From the NCBI GenBank assembly GCA_003988855.1, contig QYAI01000091.1, positions 129,343-193,342 on the forward strand: a stretch of DNA of 64,000 nt, written 5' to 3'. Shown here in pieces: positions 34,701-45,432 of this stretch (its first letter is position 1; every line of letters begins with the position of its first letter). Below the pieces are notes generated by a model. That model was given only the letters and a program-made list of their open reading frames with translations, searched no databases and was not told where the DNA came from. The DNA is from Arachnopeziza araneosa. Taxonomy: Eukaryota > Ascomycota > Leotiomycetes > Helotiales > Arachnopezizaceae. The position numbers and the translations under genes are program-made.

Positions 34701-36512
34701 GCTAATAAATATTAACTACTTATGCAGTTTGTTGCTTTATTTTTGCAGTATTTAAGCTTAGCTTTGCTATATAACTTATTAAAAAATTTTTTTAACGTTT
34801 GCATTTAGCATATATTGTTATAAAGTTAAAAGCATTTTATTTTTTTTGCGTTTTTTTAAAACAAGTACAGCTGCAAAAGTATTTTTTAAAACTAAAGTAA
34901 CTGTTTAGTTTATTTGTACTATACAACTGCTAATAGCGTAAATAAATTTGCGACAATTTGCTTTTTACATATTGTAAAACTTTAAAAGTTCTAAACTAAG
35001 CTTAAAATTAAATAGCATTAAAAATTAAGTATGCTACTTATATACTTTTTCTTAGTAATATTGTAAAAAAACGCGAGAATTTGCTTTAATAGTTAGTTAC
35101 ACTATTTGTTGCTAATAACTTGTTTTAATATATGTTAAACTTTTGTATGTTTTAATTTTAATTTTAATAATTTAATAAATTAGTCGATAGTTTCTAATAA
35201 CACATTTACGCTAGTTAACGAAAAAAGTTAGTAAGTTTACTAAAAAAAATATTATGCTATAGTTTTTAATAATAATTTGCTGCTTAGCGAAAAATACAAT
35301 AGTAAAAACAAAACTAGTAGCAAAGCAATTTTTAAATTAAGTTATTTTATATACTTTTCTAAAGAAAAATTTGTAAACAAGAAAACAAAGTAGCATTACA
35401 AAAACAAAGTTAATATTTTTAAAAGTATATTTTTTTTTTTTTTACTACTTTTTTCTTACACTAATACATATATTAATAATAGCGCTTTTTTTAAAGTTTT
35501 TCGTAAGTATTATTAATATAAGTTTTGTTGCTTAAACTTTTTGTGCTAACTTGCTTGCTTGCTTAAAGTTACTTGCAATAGCGTGCATTATTCGCGAACT
35601 AAAAACTTAAAGTATAGCTACGTTTAAAACACTTTTTAAAGTAAACTTTAAGTTAAGCGTTACATTTACTTTTTCTAGTAAAAAAAAAAACTAAATATTT
35701 TCGTTAAATGTTATTTAAACTTTAAATAAAGCTATTGTAAAGTTTACGACATACTGCTTGTTAATGTTTAAATTTAAAAAACAGCTAACTTTCTCGAAAT
35801 TAAAAAAAAGTAACGTTACAGCAGCTTTAAGCTTACTATTCTAAACTTGCTATTTTCTAACAGCTTTTTTTATATACAAGCTACAAATTTCGCTAATTTT
35901 TTTTATAAAAGCTTGTTTAAGTTAATGTTTTTTATTTTTAAATTTTAGAAAATGTTAGTTAACTATAGTAGTAAAAAAGTTTAAAAAAACTTTTTAAGAA
36001 AATAGTACTAATAAAGTTTAAGTAATAACAATTGTCGTTAAATTTATTTTTAGTAGCTATACTTTTAATTAGTTGCTTAGTTCTAAAGCTAGTATTTATT
36101 TTAACTATGTCGTGCTTATATTGTGTTAGTTTAGTTAAGTTAGTAAGTTTAAAGTTAGCGCAAGACTAAAAAAAATATTTTAAAACAAATACTAAGAAAA
36201 TATTGCTGTTATTTTTTTAAGCTCGCAAGTAGTTTTTTAAGCATAGTTTTCTTATAACATTTTAATTACACTTGCACGTAGTTAATTTTTGTTAAAAGCT
36301 TTCTAGCGCTGCTTTTGTTCTTATGCTATTACTAAGCGTTTTTCGAAAGCGCTATAGTAAATACTTAGTATACTTTTACTTATTTTTTTTGCAATATCTA
36401 ATAATAACTTTATACTTATACTTATTGCGAACTAATTAAAAATACGCTAACTTAATTTAAAGCAAATAGCTAAAGCTTGCTGTAAATAAAATTATAAAGC
36501 GTTTAGAAAGAT

Positions 36513-36605
36513 TAAAAACTTTGAAGTTTAAAGACTTTAAAGTTTAAAGACTTTAAAAACTTTAAAAACTTTAAAAACTTTAAAGATTTTAAAAACTTCG
36601 AAAAC
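36513..36605. repeat. 9-bp minisatellite, second array
   Basis: This array has units of CTTTAAAAA preceded by longer variants (AGTTTAAAGACTTTAA). It has the same unit and same strand as 31700-31795, about 4.8 kb away, which points to a common origin or duplication. Confidence 0.8.
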
Positions 36606-38042
36606 TTAATTTTTACTTATAACTTATACTTTAGCATTAAAGTAGCAGCAAGTAAGCAAAGTTGCTGCTTTAAATTGCAAGTAGCTTTGCTAACATTATT
36701 ACTTTTTACTACTACGCAATAATTTAACTAATTTAATTAAAAAACATTATAGTACAGTTTTTACTAAATATTTCGAGATTAAACTATGTTTACTAACATT
36801 ATGCAAAGTAAAACACAGACTTTCTTTAAGCGTTACTTTTCTTGTCTTTAAATTTTAAAAAAGCTAAAGTTAGTAAGCGCTATATGCTTAAATTATAACT
36901 TTTTTATTTACGCAAGCGTTTTTGTTTAAAGTAACGCTTGCTTTAAAAACTTTTATTAAAAAAACAAAAGCTTAATTATTTTAAAAAGTTTTAACTGCTA
37001 GTAGCATTTTAAAATAACTTATTTAAGATTTAGTTAACTAAACGCGCATTAAAAAAATTAAACTAAAAAACTACTTAGCTTGCTTAAAGCTTATACTGTT
37101 TTTTAAAACAACAACTTTGCTTGCTAGTTACTTTAAGCGTAGTTGCTAAGTAAAAAAACAAACTAAAAAACTAAAAGCTTACTTAATTTACTGTTAACTT
37201 TTTAGACTATTACTTACTAGAACAGTTAAGAAATATACAGCTGCTTGCTTAACACAGTAGTGTAGATTTGTTAAACTTTAAAAGCATACGTTTGCTAAAT
37301 TTTTTTTTAAAGTTTATACTAATTATTTTCTGCAGTACTAGAATTTTCTTTATTGCATAATAAGCTTAAGCTATTTTAGTTTTAAAAGTTAAAAACAAAA
37401 TTTAAGTTTAAATACTACTTTTACTACGAATACTACAACTACAAAAAAAGCTTAGCTTTATAATTGTAATTTTTAGCAAAACTTTATTAATAGTAGTGTT
37501 TACTTTTACTGCTACAAGTATTTTAATAGCTAAAGCTTAGCAAAGCTAAAAAACTAGAAAAAAATTAATAAAAAACTAGTATAACTTTGCTTTTTTTTTT
37601 TTTTTTTAAAATTTTTTAAAAAAGCGTATAAAAAATTTGTACGAGCAAATGCACATACTACTAAAAAAAAACAAGTTATAAAATTAATAATTTTAATTAT
37701 CGAAAGTAAAACTAAAAACGCTAAATACGTTTTAAAAAAAATTTTATTTACAAACTTTGCTTACTTAACAAATAGCACGCTTGTCTTTAAAAATTTAAAC
37801 TAATATTACAGCGCTAAGCTTAAAAAAATTAAACAACAAGTTCGTACTGTGCTTAGTAATTATATTATACTTTTAACATAAAATAATTTACTTGCTGCAC
37901 TAAACTTTTTTATAGCAGTTAAAAAGCTAAATAAGTTTATAGCTATAGCAAAACAACAAGCAAGCTATAACAGTGCATTAAAAGCAAGAAGTATTTAAAG
38001 CTTAAAGTTATACAAGTAAAACAAACTAGTATATAATAGTAT

Positions 38043-38240
38043 TGTCACGAATCTAAGACTTTCTATTCGTGATTACGTGCTAAGAGCTAGCCTTACAAGG
38101 CTGAAGCTAAACTAGCGCGTCTGAAGTAGATAAAACTTATTGTAAATCTCAGAGCTTCTCGCTTTTCTTTTTTTAGCTTAGAATAGTCTAAAATAAAGCC
38201 TTTAACTTTCTTTCTAAGCCTTTGATTTAGCCTCGTGACA
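38043..38240 (+). mobile_element. 198-bp TGTCACGA-ended element, mutated copy
   Basis: It has the same ends (TGTCACGA...TCGTGACA) as 11588-11752, in opposite orientation, with an extra internal stretch of about 33 bp. Outside that stretch essentially every difference from the other copy is C-to-T or G-to-A. No clean flanking duplication remains (AGTAT versus ATAAT). Confidence 0.7.
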
Positions 38241-39100
38241 ATAATAAAAGTATAACTTAGTTTAGTAAAAACTAGTTTTATAACTTTGCTTACTAAATTA
38301 TAGCTTTGCTAGTTACAACTATATTTTCTAACATAGTATTATTAACAAATTTTTTTTCTTGCGCTTTTAATAACAGTATTATAATGCTTTTATTAGTTTT
38401 TAATAATTTGTGTTTTGTGCTTTTTTTGCTTTATAGCGTAAAAAAGCTTGCATTTCTAGCATATTTTAATAAAACTTTTTTCTAAGTGCTTTAAATTTTA
38501 AAAAACTTTAATAATTGCAATTAAGTAAAAAAAAACAGCTAAAGTAGTAATTAGTACTATGCTTAAAAAAATTAATAATATAATTAAACATAGTTTTTTT
38601 TTTGTAGCTTAAGTAGCTTTTAAAAAAAAAATAGTTATAGAAAATAATATGTTAATAACAACTTTATAAACTTAGTAAGCAAAAATTTATAATTGCTAAA
38701 CTATAAATTTGTCTTGTAACAAAGTACATTAGTTAAATTTTAAATTACGTGTAACTGCTTAATATAAGCAGTTATAAGTAACTATAGCTATTGTTACGTA
38801 TATAAAAACACTTCGTTACTTTAAGCGTTACAATATAAACTTGCTACTATATATAATTTAACTGCGTTTTAGCACGTAGAAATAAACGTTAGTTTTTATT
38901 TGCTTTATTTTTTTTTTTTTGCAGTATAGCTACTTTGTTAAGTGCATATTTGTGTTTTTTTTCTGTAGCTTTTTTAGTAACTTACTTAATATGTTTTTTA
39001 TACTTTTTTTTAACTTGCGTACTACGTCTTTTAGCTTAGTTTTTAAGTTATTTTTTTTTTCTAGTTTCTAAAGTACTTTGTTTTCTTTAAGCAGCTTATG

Positions 39101-40025
39101 TAGCACTTCTTTCGTATTCTTGATACGCACTTAAAAGATAAATGTTAAATATAATTATGTTTTACCTAGCTAAGAAGGTTCTTAGCACTAGAAGTAAGAA
39201 GTGTTACTCTTACTCTGCTGTTTATTGCTTGATGACTACTGTGGTGGGGTTCCAGGGTGTGTGACATCTTTTCGTCATTTCACTAGCGGGAGCACGTGCG
39301 TAGGACTCTCTATTTTTTTTTTTTTACGCGAGCGAGAGTTTGCATTCTTTTTCGAAGCTTCGTCTTTTTCTTTCGAGTCTTTTCTTGTTTGTCTAGCAAT
39401 TTTTCAAAGGCTAGGTGTTCTTGAGATTATAAGAATAAAGAAAAAAGTAGAGCAAGACAGAAATTTAGCCGAAGAGAATAAGCTTATATTTGAAGACTTA
39501 GAAAGAAGTAGCTACGGTTACCTAGATTACCTCTATCGCCTATAGTCACACTTTACGTACCTTAGCTTACCTAAAATAGCTCCTACAGTTCCTCTTAAAG
39601 CGGCGTTGTTAGGTAAGTTGCTAGTGAGCTTTTATTGTAAATAACTCGTCTTTACATGCGATTCGTGATTCAAGGCTGTTTTGTACTTATATTTTTATGG
39701 CATAACTGCAATGTTAGTAAATAGGCCAGAGCAAGTTACGTAACGTAGATTAGATATTCACCTACTCGTCTATCAACTAGGCCGAATTGCACCCCGGTGT
39801 AATAGTTACTTAACGTAGATAAGATATTCACCTGTTCGTTTATCAACTAGGCTAAATTGTACCCCGATGTAATGGTCACTAAACGTAGATAAGATATTCA
39901 CCTGCTCGTTTATTAATTAACTATAAATAAGTTGTTTATTCTTGCTCTCTACACAACAACACCAAAACCCATCAACACCCATCGAAAAGACTTTCATCCA
40001 TCAACTCATCCACCAATTCATCATC
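39101..40025. other. boundary region of the AT block, no clear gene
   Basis: G+C rises here. An open frame at 39201-39545 encodes 114 residues with a charged, possibly coiled C-terminus (EQDRNLAEENKLIFEDLER), but nothing recognisable. TGTGAC...GTCACA ends at 39260 and 39550 could mark another short LTR, but the flanks (GGGTG and CTTTA) do not match, so I do not call it. Confidence 0.35.
39741..39912. repeat. 70-bp tandem repeat, about 2.5 units
   Basis: Units start at 39741, 39811 and 39881, each with AACGTAGAT, AAGATATTCACCT, CAACTAGGC and ACCCCGGTGTAAT-like blocks. The differences between units are mostly transitions. A related fragment is at 6168-6220. Confidence 0.8.
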
Positions 40026-40437
40026 ATGGCTGATCAAGACCCTCCCTTGTCAGGAACCGAGAAGAAAATGAGTCGCGAAGAAGAACAGATGGAGGCTCTT
40101 AAAGCTATGGCAAGTCTGCAATCCGCATTCTCCGCTGCGTTCGAGGCGCAGGACGCGGTAGAGCGAGAGGCCGAGACGGCTCGCCAAGAGAGAGTACGAA
40201 ACACCCAAGAGAAGGTCAAGGACCCTCAAGAGAGAGCAATCAGATTGAAGATGGAGAAGGATTTTGAAACCACAGAAAAGGAGATGGCGGTTCGCCATCG
40301 GGCAGAATTACAAGCTCACTATGAGGAAAGCCAAGTCCTCATGCGAAAAGGATGGATTGAAGCCGGATGGAAACTTCCTTGTAAGTCTTCTTACCTTGAG
40401 ATCAAAGGTCGTATTAACCATTTCCCACTTAGCCTAG
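40026..40437 (+). CDS. small coiled-coil protein
   Basis: Exon 40026-40380 and a 5-bp terminal exon (40433-40437) join across a 52-bp intron (GTAAGT...TTAG), giving 119 residues. Without splicing, the frame runs on to 40448. The protein is highly charged and helical: residues of about 15-105 are rich in Glu, Lys, Arg and Ala, with heptad-like spacing, as expected for a coiled coil. It has no signal peptide and no known domain. The transcript may start in the repeat-derived region just upstream. The gene is isolated between repeats, so expression needs RNA evidence. Confidence 0.5.
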
Positions 40438-41481
40438 CCCTCCTGTGACGGATTGCGCATCGTGGTGGCGTTGGCTTCTCTCTCGGGCGTGGTAGATCAC
40501 AGCAGCATGGATTTTCCCTACCGGCGTGTATGTAGGCGCATTTGCCGGTGTCGTTGGTTGCGATGATACCCTCAAAAGCAAATGAAATGAATAAAACCCA
40601 CAATCTGCTTTCCTACTTGCTTTCTGTGACGCTCTTACAGTAGTCTTCCCGAGTGGGGACGATCGTGGCTAGGTAATTTCGTATCGGTGCTCAGTTTACC
40701 AGGTAAACGAGCCCCGTATTTTTATACTGTAAACACGATTCAATTAGGGATTCATGTATCAATCATCCTGCAACTCCTTCGTAGAGAGGGAGAAGACTGC
40801 TGTGTTGGCTGCGCAATTTAGGGGGCTCCCCTGGTCAATTGTAACTCCCTTATTAAAACAATAATCAAAGAACCATCTGCTAGAAAGATGAAGCCAAAGC
40901 GTACCATCTTAGTCTATCGGCGCAAAGAGATTTAGCATCCATGTTTCTACGTTCTAAGCTCTGGAGCAAGGATCACATGATACAACTAAAAGAGCCAACA
41001 CTAAATAGGCAATTTCAAAGTCTCGGTAAAGACCTTGCTCCCTGGGAGAGACACGCGACTCAGTTGGCACCTGCATCGCAGAAATCAATATCAAACCCAA
41101 CTACATATTTAGAATCGTTTAGCAAGTGTGATTACCCTTACGTTTATAGATTCACAATGATAAGCACTTTTCTCTCTCTTCAAAAAGTTGTCGCAGTCAA
41201 AGTATACTCTTATCGATGAATTTTCGTGTTCGTGCTCGTCCAATTTCGGCCCCTTTTCTTCTCCTAGGGAGAGGTGGGGTGTTCTTCTCTGAACTCCCCA
41301 ATCAACTACAATGCTAGTCCAGCCACCCCAGCCTCAAGATGAACCTCATCCATCTGACACTTTCACGATGCGGCTCCAGGACGAGCATAAATATCGCAAT
41401 TCCCCGCGGTAGCTGGTCGGTTCTGCACGTTTCATTCTCGCCACTCTCCAATCCGAGACAAGCTCTCTGTCGGCATCCACA
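40438..41481. other. intergenic, no clear gene
   Basis: I see no supported gene. The open frame 40941-41219 has no recognisable domain. Confidence 0.4.
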
Positions 41482-42518
41482 ATGCCTTCTTCCAAAGATC
41501 TGCCAGTGCCACCTGTCCAAGCCGGCAGTTTCGGCAAGTATCGCGTCTCCAAGCCCAAAGTGGCGGTGGAGAGACCAAAACGGGCCAAGCTTGGTCCCAA
41601 GCGTCGAGAGGAGGTGAAAGTAGTGAGAAATAAAAGAGCCTGCTTGAGATGCGCCTTGTTAAAAATCAAGGTATGATCTTGATCTTCAGTATCGTCTGTT
41701 ACTGACCGCGACTTTGGAAGTGCTCCCACCACGATATATGCCTTACCTGCGAGCAGTTACGCTTCGTGGATCATGCGCACGGTGAAAAGATGCTCGCCTT
41801 TTCGGGGTGCATCAGAACCAGACTACAGGAAGTTAGCGTCTTTGAGCAGTGTAAGCACTTCTCTTTCAATACCCGCGCTTCGCTGATCCAGATAGATCTC
41901 GCGCGTCGAGATTTATGTTGGATTGATATTAGAGCTAGAACCTCTGTGACTCAGTGCTCAGTCATCAGCGACTTGAGGAGTCTAGTTAGTGATAATGTGA
42001 ATTGGCTCAAAGACTTACAGAGCTTCGAATTAGACAGAATTCAAATGTTAACATTCCCCAAGTGTCAACGCATCATCTCATCATTGGTTGGCGAACAAAC
42101 TTACGAGGACTTCCTGCTGATGTCTTTTTCGAGCTGGGCTGAGGGCAAGCAATCAGTAGCAACGGAAGCGGATATTCTAAATAAAAGAAACCTCCGTCAA
42201 CTTGGAGCAGCGGCTGGGCATTCAATCTTGAAAGCTCTAGACGACCACCTGAAGCCCGTCGCCTTGAATCACACCACTGAGGAAGAGCTTAAAGTATTGT
42301 TCATTCTTATTTTTGGCACGATTCTTGCCGCAAACTCTATCCCATATCAGGCTAGCGAGAGCTCATTGGCAGGAGTAAGTAGCGATCAAGCTCAGCAACG
42401 TCATTTATGTCAGATCCTCGCCCATTATTTTGTCTTCTTGGCTTCTCTTCTAAAGCTTGATCTCGGCCCGAGTGCAGAACGATCTGTGAAACTATCTGCT
42501 ACTTTTCGACGCATCTGA
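41482..42518 (+). CDS. Zn2Cys6 transcription factor, prematurely stopped
   Basis: Exons 41482-41670 and 41721-42518 (50-bp intron GTATGA...GAAG) give 328 residues. A basic N-terminus (RPKRAKLGPKRREE) precedes the binuclear zinc cluster C54, C57, C64, C70, C73 and probably C93. The last Cys spacing (19 residues) is unusually long for the family but is found in a fungal subgroup with this KRACLRC-x6-C start. The intron splits the cluster right after KIK. The frame ends at TGA 42516-42518, yet continues in frame for 54 further codons (YGQLIQKARKDSKLES...) to TAG 42681-42683. This suggests a Trp-to-stop mutation removed the C-terminus. It lacks an obvious fungal-specific middle domain. Targets are unknown. 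Confidence 0.65.
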
Positions 42519-43166
42519 TACGGCCAACTGATCCAGAAAGCGCGAAAAGATAGCAAGCTAGAGTCCGCGCCCTGTGTCGTCGATATGATCACTCCCCACG
42601 GTCATGAATTTTCAGAAGATGAAGCACATAGCTTCCCTAAACACAGAGTGTGGAACGGTCCTATCGCGCTTAACGCATACTAGTTAGAATAATTCTTTGC
42701 AGAAATTAGAGATTGAATCAAATGAGTTGTTCAAGAACGGAGCCAAGCTGATCGATCTCACAACAGAGTTGATCGGTCTCACGACGGAGCCAATCGACTG
42801 TATTAGGCGTTTGTCAAGTAATTTCTTTCAATTCAAGTGATATGCTTCGAGCTACCATGAGGTCAGTCGTGAGGTAAACCTCTACAACTCTTCTGGTTCA
42901 AGAACTGGTTCATATTTGATATGGACATGAGAGTCCCAGCTGTTGAATCCGCAAGGACAAAATAACAAAGATTGGCTCGTTGTAGACGGACCAAGTGGCG
43001 GCAACCCCACCACCAAGACTGGTGCGAGGAGGGGAAGGAGAGTTGGTAAAACATCGGCAGAGAAGTTATCCTTCTACACATGTGAGAACTGCTGCGCTGA
43101 TTTTCCTTCCAAGACGGTTGCCTGCAGTTGTTAGTTATTGGGTGTGAAGCATGAAATCAACCATCT
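42519..43166. other. former C-terminus and intergenic region
   Basis: Positions 42519-42683 are the readthrough extension of the preceding gene. A further open stretch at about 42703-42840 reads LQKLEIESNELFKNGAKLID and onward for 48 codons to a stop. It is preceded by TTTGCAG like a splice acceptor, but I cannot connect it to an upstream exon. Confidence 0.35.
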
Positions 43167-44924
43167 CTATGTATCGACCGATCCACCTCCACCATCAATC
43201 CAACGCTGCAAACGAACATTGAATTCCGACAAAAGCACTCGAGACCCCATCTCTCCGTTCTTTTGATGGCCAAACAATAGAATCCGATCCATCGGAGCCC
43301 CCGACAGGACGATCTCGAGCTCTCGTATCCGGTACGATTCCGGCACCACGGGGAGTTCCAGATCGCGCGGGGTCGGACCGCTCGCCAGCACAAAATCATC
43401 CGCGGTGTCAAGATGCTGATAGAAATCTCTCTCTTCAATCTCCATGACTCTCCTCACCACGCACGCCGCCGTCTGTGCATCCCAGAAGCCCTCTCGATGC
43501 GGACTCGTCTCGAGAAATCTAACCGCTTGTAATCTGATCCGGTGGACACGGCACTTGACGGCCACGTAGTGCAGGAGCGGGACCCAGCCGACATCGATGA
43601 TGGATCGGGACATGTCCATGCGGTGACCAGGTGTGGCGAGGATTGGATCGGATCTTGAGCTATACTCTGACAGACCTTTAATTTGTTTCATCAGTAAAAG
43701 AAATTTATTTGTGTGCAGGTCGTAAATGGTTTCTGAAGTAGGATTCAGACACGTGTCACACATGATGGTAGCCATGGTCTGATAGGCGTAGATCATGCGG
43801 TAGACTTTCTCTTCATCGGGAGTAGGCTGGCCTTCTCGTGTTTTTACGAAATCATCGTATAGTTCGAACCACCGCGCGAGGGACGCACGAATCTGTTGTT
43901 GTTCTACCATGAGAAAGGGAGCAGGGGCGTATCCGGATACGACTAGCTCGCGAGCGCGATAGGTGAGGTGGAATATGGCATTCAGCTGGTGTTCTAGCGC
44001 TTGCCAGACTTCGTTGAATGAACGGAAGCTCTGAACCGATATCTCCGGCTCAGTAAGTTGTAAGAATATACCTGAGTGCTGATGGGTATATCCGAAGAGC
44101 GCTACCTGGAGATGGAGCCTTGAAAATGCCTCGATAATCCAATCGTCAACGGAGTCGCTGCTTGGTCTCAAGCGAAGAACGCCATCGTGTCCTTTTGAGA
44201 ACATGCGTGCTTCTTTTAGGATCCTGAGCCCGTTCTGAAGATGCGTCTGCGCTGTCTTGAAATGTCCACGGAGAAGTTCTAGACAGACGAAAACGACACA
44301 AGTGATAAGTGGGATGCGAAGAGAGGTGCTATTCTTCGTCGAAAAGTGTGGTTGAAGGGCGTTGATTGCTTTGACGTAATGTTGCAATGTGTATTGTTCT
44401 TGCTCTTTTGAGATGGTATGACTTATCCACTGGTCATCCTCTCTGATCGTTCCCTTCATGTGAACGGAGCTCAAAGCGATGATGGCGTGCAAGACAGCGG
44501 GCTCACTCAAGCCGGCCTGGAAAATCAGAGTCGTCCAGAAGCCCGAGATAAAACTCCCGGGGATTTTCGGTACGACCCGACACTTGAACCAATCGAAATA
44601 TCCTCTCTCTTCTTCCGTGCCGGAGGTGAGAAGAGAGGGAGATGCAGGAGTCCGGAGGATAATTTGGTCCTTTCGGTCGACTTTCGACTGCCTACAATGG
44701 TAGAAGTTGCCGCCACCGCCCCAGATCCCATAGCCGTTACAGACACGACCTGTCGAGATGCACCGGTGACAGATGGGGTGCCCTTCATCACACTTTACCT
44801 TTCGAATTCTGTACAGGAGATGAGCTTTAAAGTGTGGATTGATTGGTGCTACTAACCTGCAGGTGCCACAGCCAGACTTTACTCTAGATTTGCCCTTCCC
44901 GCGACGAGCAAGCCGAGACTCCAT
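43167..44924 (-). CDS. Zn2Cys6 fungal-specific transcription factor
   Basis: Exons 44924-44857 and 44808-43167 (48-bp intron GTTAGT...ACAG) give 569 residues. The N-terminal zinc cluster is C19-x2-C22-x6-C29-x6-C36-x2-C39-x6-C46, with basic residues before it (ARRGKGKSRVKSG). Splicing restores CRIRKVKCDEGHPICHRC. The rest fits the C6-factor type with a long helical regulatory region (for example AVLHAIIALSSVHMKG and GHFKTAQTHLQNGLRILKEA), commonly seen in regulators of metabolic clusters. It is nuclear, presumably a DNA-binding activator or repressor. ATG 44924 was chosen over a TTG in the same frame at 44948. It is divergent from an aldo/keto reductase 508 bp away, which makes that gene a likely target. 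Confidence 0.88.
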   Translation of the reverse strand: MESRLARRGKGKSRVKSGCGTCRLVAPINPHFKAHLLYRIRKVKCDEGHPICHRCISTGRVCNGYGIWGGGGNFYHCRQSKVDRKDQIILRTPASPSLLTSGTEEERGYFDWFKCRVVPKIPGSFISGFWTTLIFQAGLSEPAVLHAIIALSSVHMKGTIREDDQWISHTISKEQEQYTLQHYVKAINALQPHFSTKNSTSLRIPLITCVVFVCLELLRGHFKTAQTHLQNGLRILKEARMFSKGHDGVLRLRPSSDSVDDWIIEAFSRLHLQVALFGYTHQHSGIFLQLTEPEISVQSFRSFNEVWQALEHQLNAIFHLTYRARELVVSGYAPAPFLMVEQQQIRASLARWFELYDDFVKTREGQPTPDEEKVYRMIYAYQTMATIMCDTCLNPTSETIYDLHTNKFLLLMKQIKGLSEYSSRSDPILATPGHRMDMSRSIIDVGWVPLLHYVAVKCRVHRIRLQAVRFLETSPHREGFWDAQTAACVVRRVMEIEERDFYQHLDTADDFVLASGPTPRDLELPVVPESYRIRELEIVLSGAPMDRILLFGHQKNGEMGSRVLLSEFNVRLQRWIDGGGGSVDT

Positions 44925-45432
44925 GCCGCAAGTGAGATCCGAGATCAAGTATCTCTCAGTATGGGATGTCTATGATCTAGGATTTGCTGGCTCGCATGTC
45001 CAGCTCTCTGGTTGGCTGAGAATGCGACGGTGGTCGAAGATAGACATCAATGATAACCTGTATATATGTGTTGAAGTTTGTACGTACATGTGCAGGGAAG
45101 GCGACGACCTTGCTCGAGAAATCCACTGAAGATGCGTGATTTGCCGGCTCGGCAAATCTCGGCGTTGATTGGTTCGCCTTGGTAACGTGATGAGCTGTTC
45201 AGGATCGGAGTCGGCCCATACCACGAGTTGACACTCCGCAACAACGCTTTGCATCGCCAGCAGGATTTTAGAGACAGCAATGGAAATAGGCGGACTTATC
45301 AGTACAACGGACTGCAATGTCCTAGAGTCCGTGGGCATTCGATGGGTATAAAGCCCAAACAGCCGCCCTGGATCTGAAGGTCGGCATAGCAACCTACTCG
45401 TCATTCTACAATCACATATTCCTCATCAAAAC
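44925..45432. promoter_or_regulatory. shared divergent promoter, regulator/reductase
   Basis: 508 bp between the start codons of the Zn2Cys6 factor and the reductase. I could not identify a convincing CGG-inverted-repeat site by eye. Confidence 0.45.

Larger units (their letters stand above)
28850..39100. repeat. 10-kb extreme AT-rich gene-free block
   Basis: By eye the block is far below one-third G+C. CG, CC and GG dinucleotides are nearly absent, while GC (as AGCT, TGC, GCAA) persists. There is no open frame of convincing length; the 74-codon frame at 33980-34204 has random composition. The block contains the poly-T run, hexanucleotide and 9-bp arrays listed separately and the mutated 198-bp element at 38043. 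It resembles the AT-isochores produced by RIP in filamentous fungi. A centromeric or other heterochromatic role is possible but not shown by sequence. Confidence 0.7.

Noticed and set aside
39260..39550. Possible LTR with TGTGAC...GTCACA ends
   Set aside because: The flanking pentamers (GGGTG and CTTTA) do not match and no promoter-like structure is clear.
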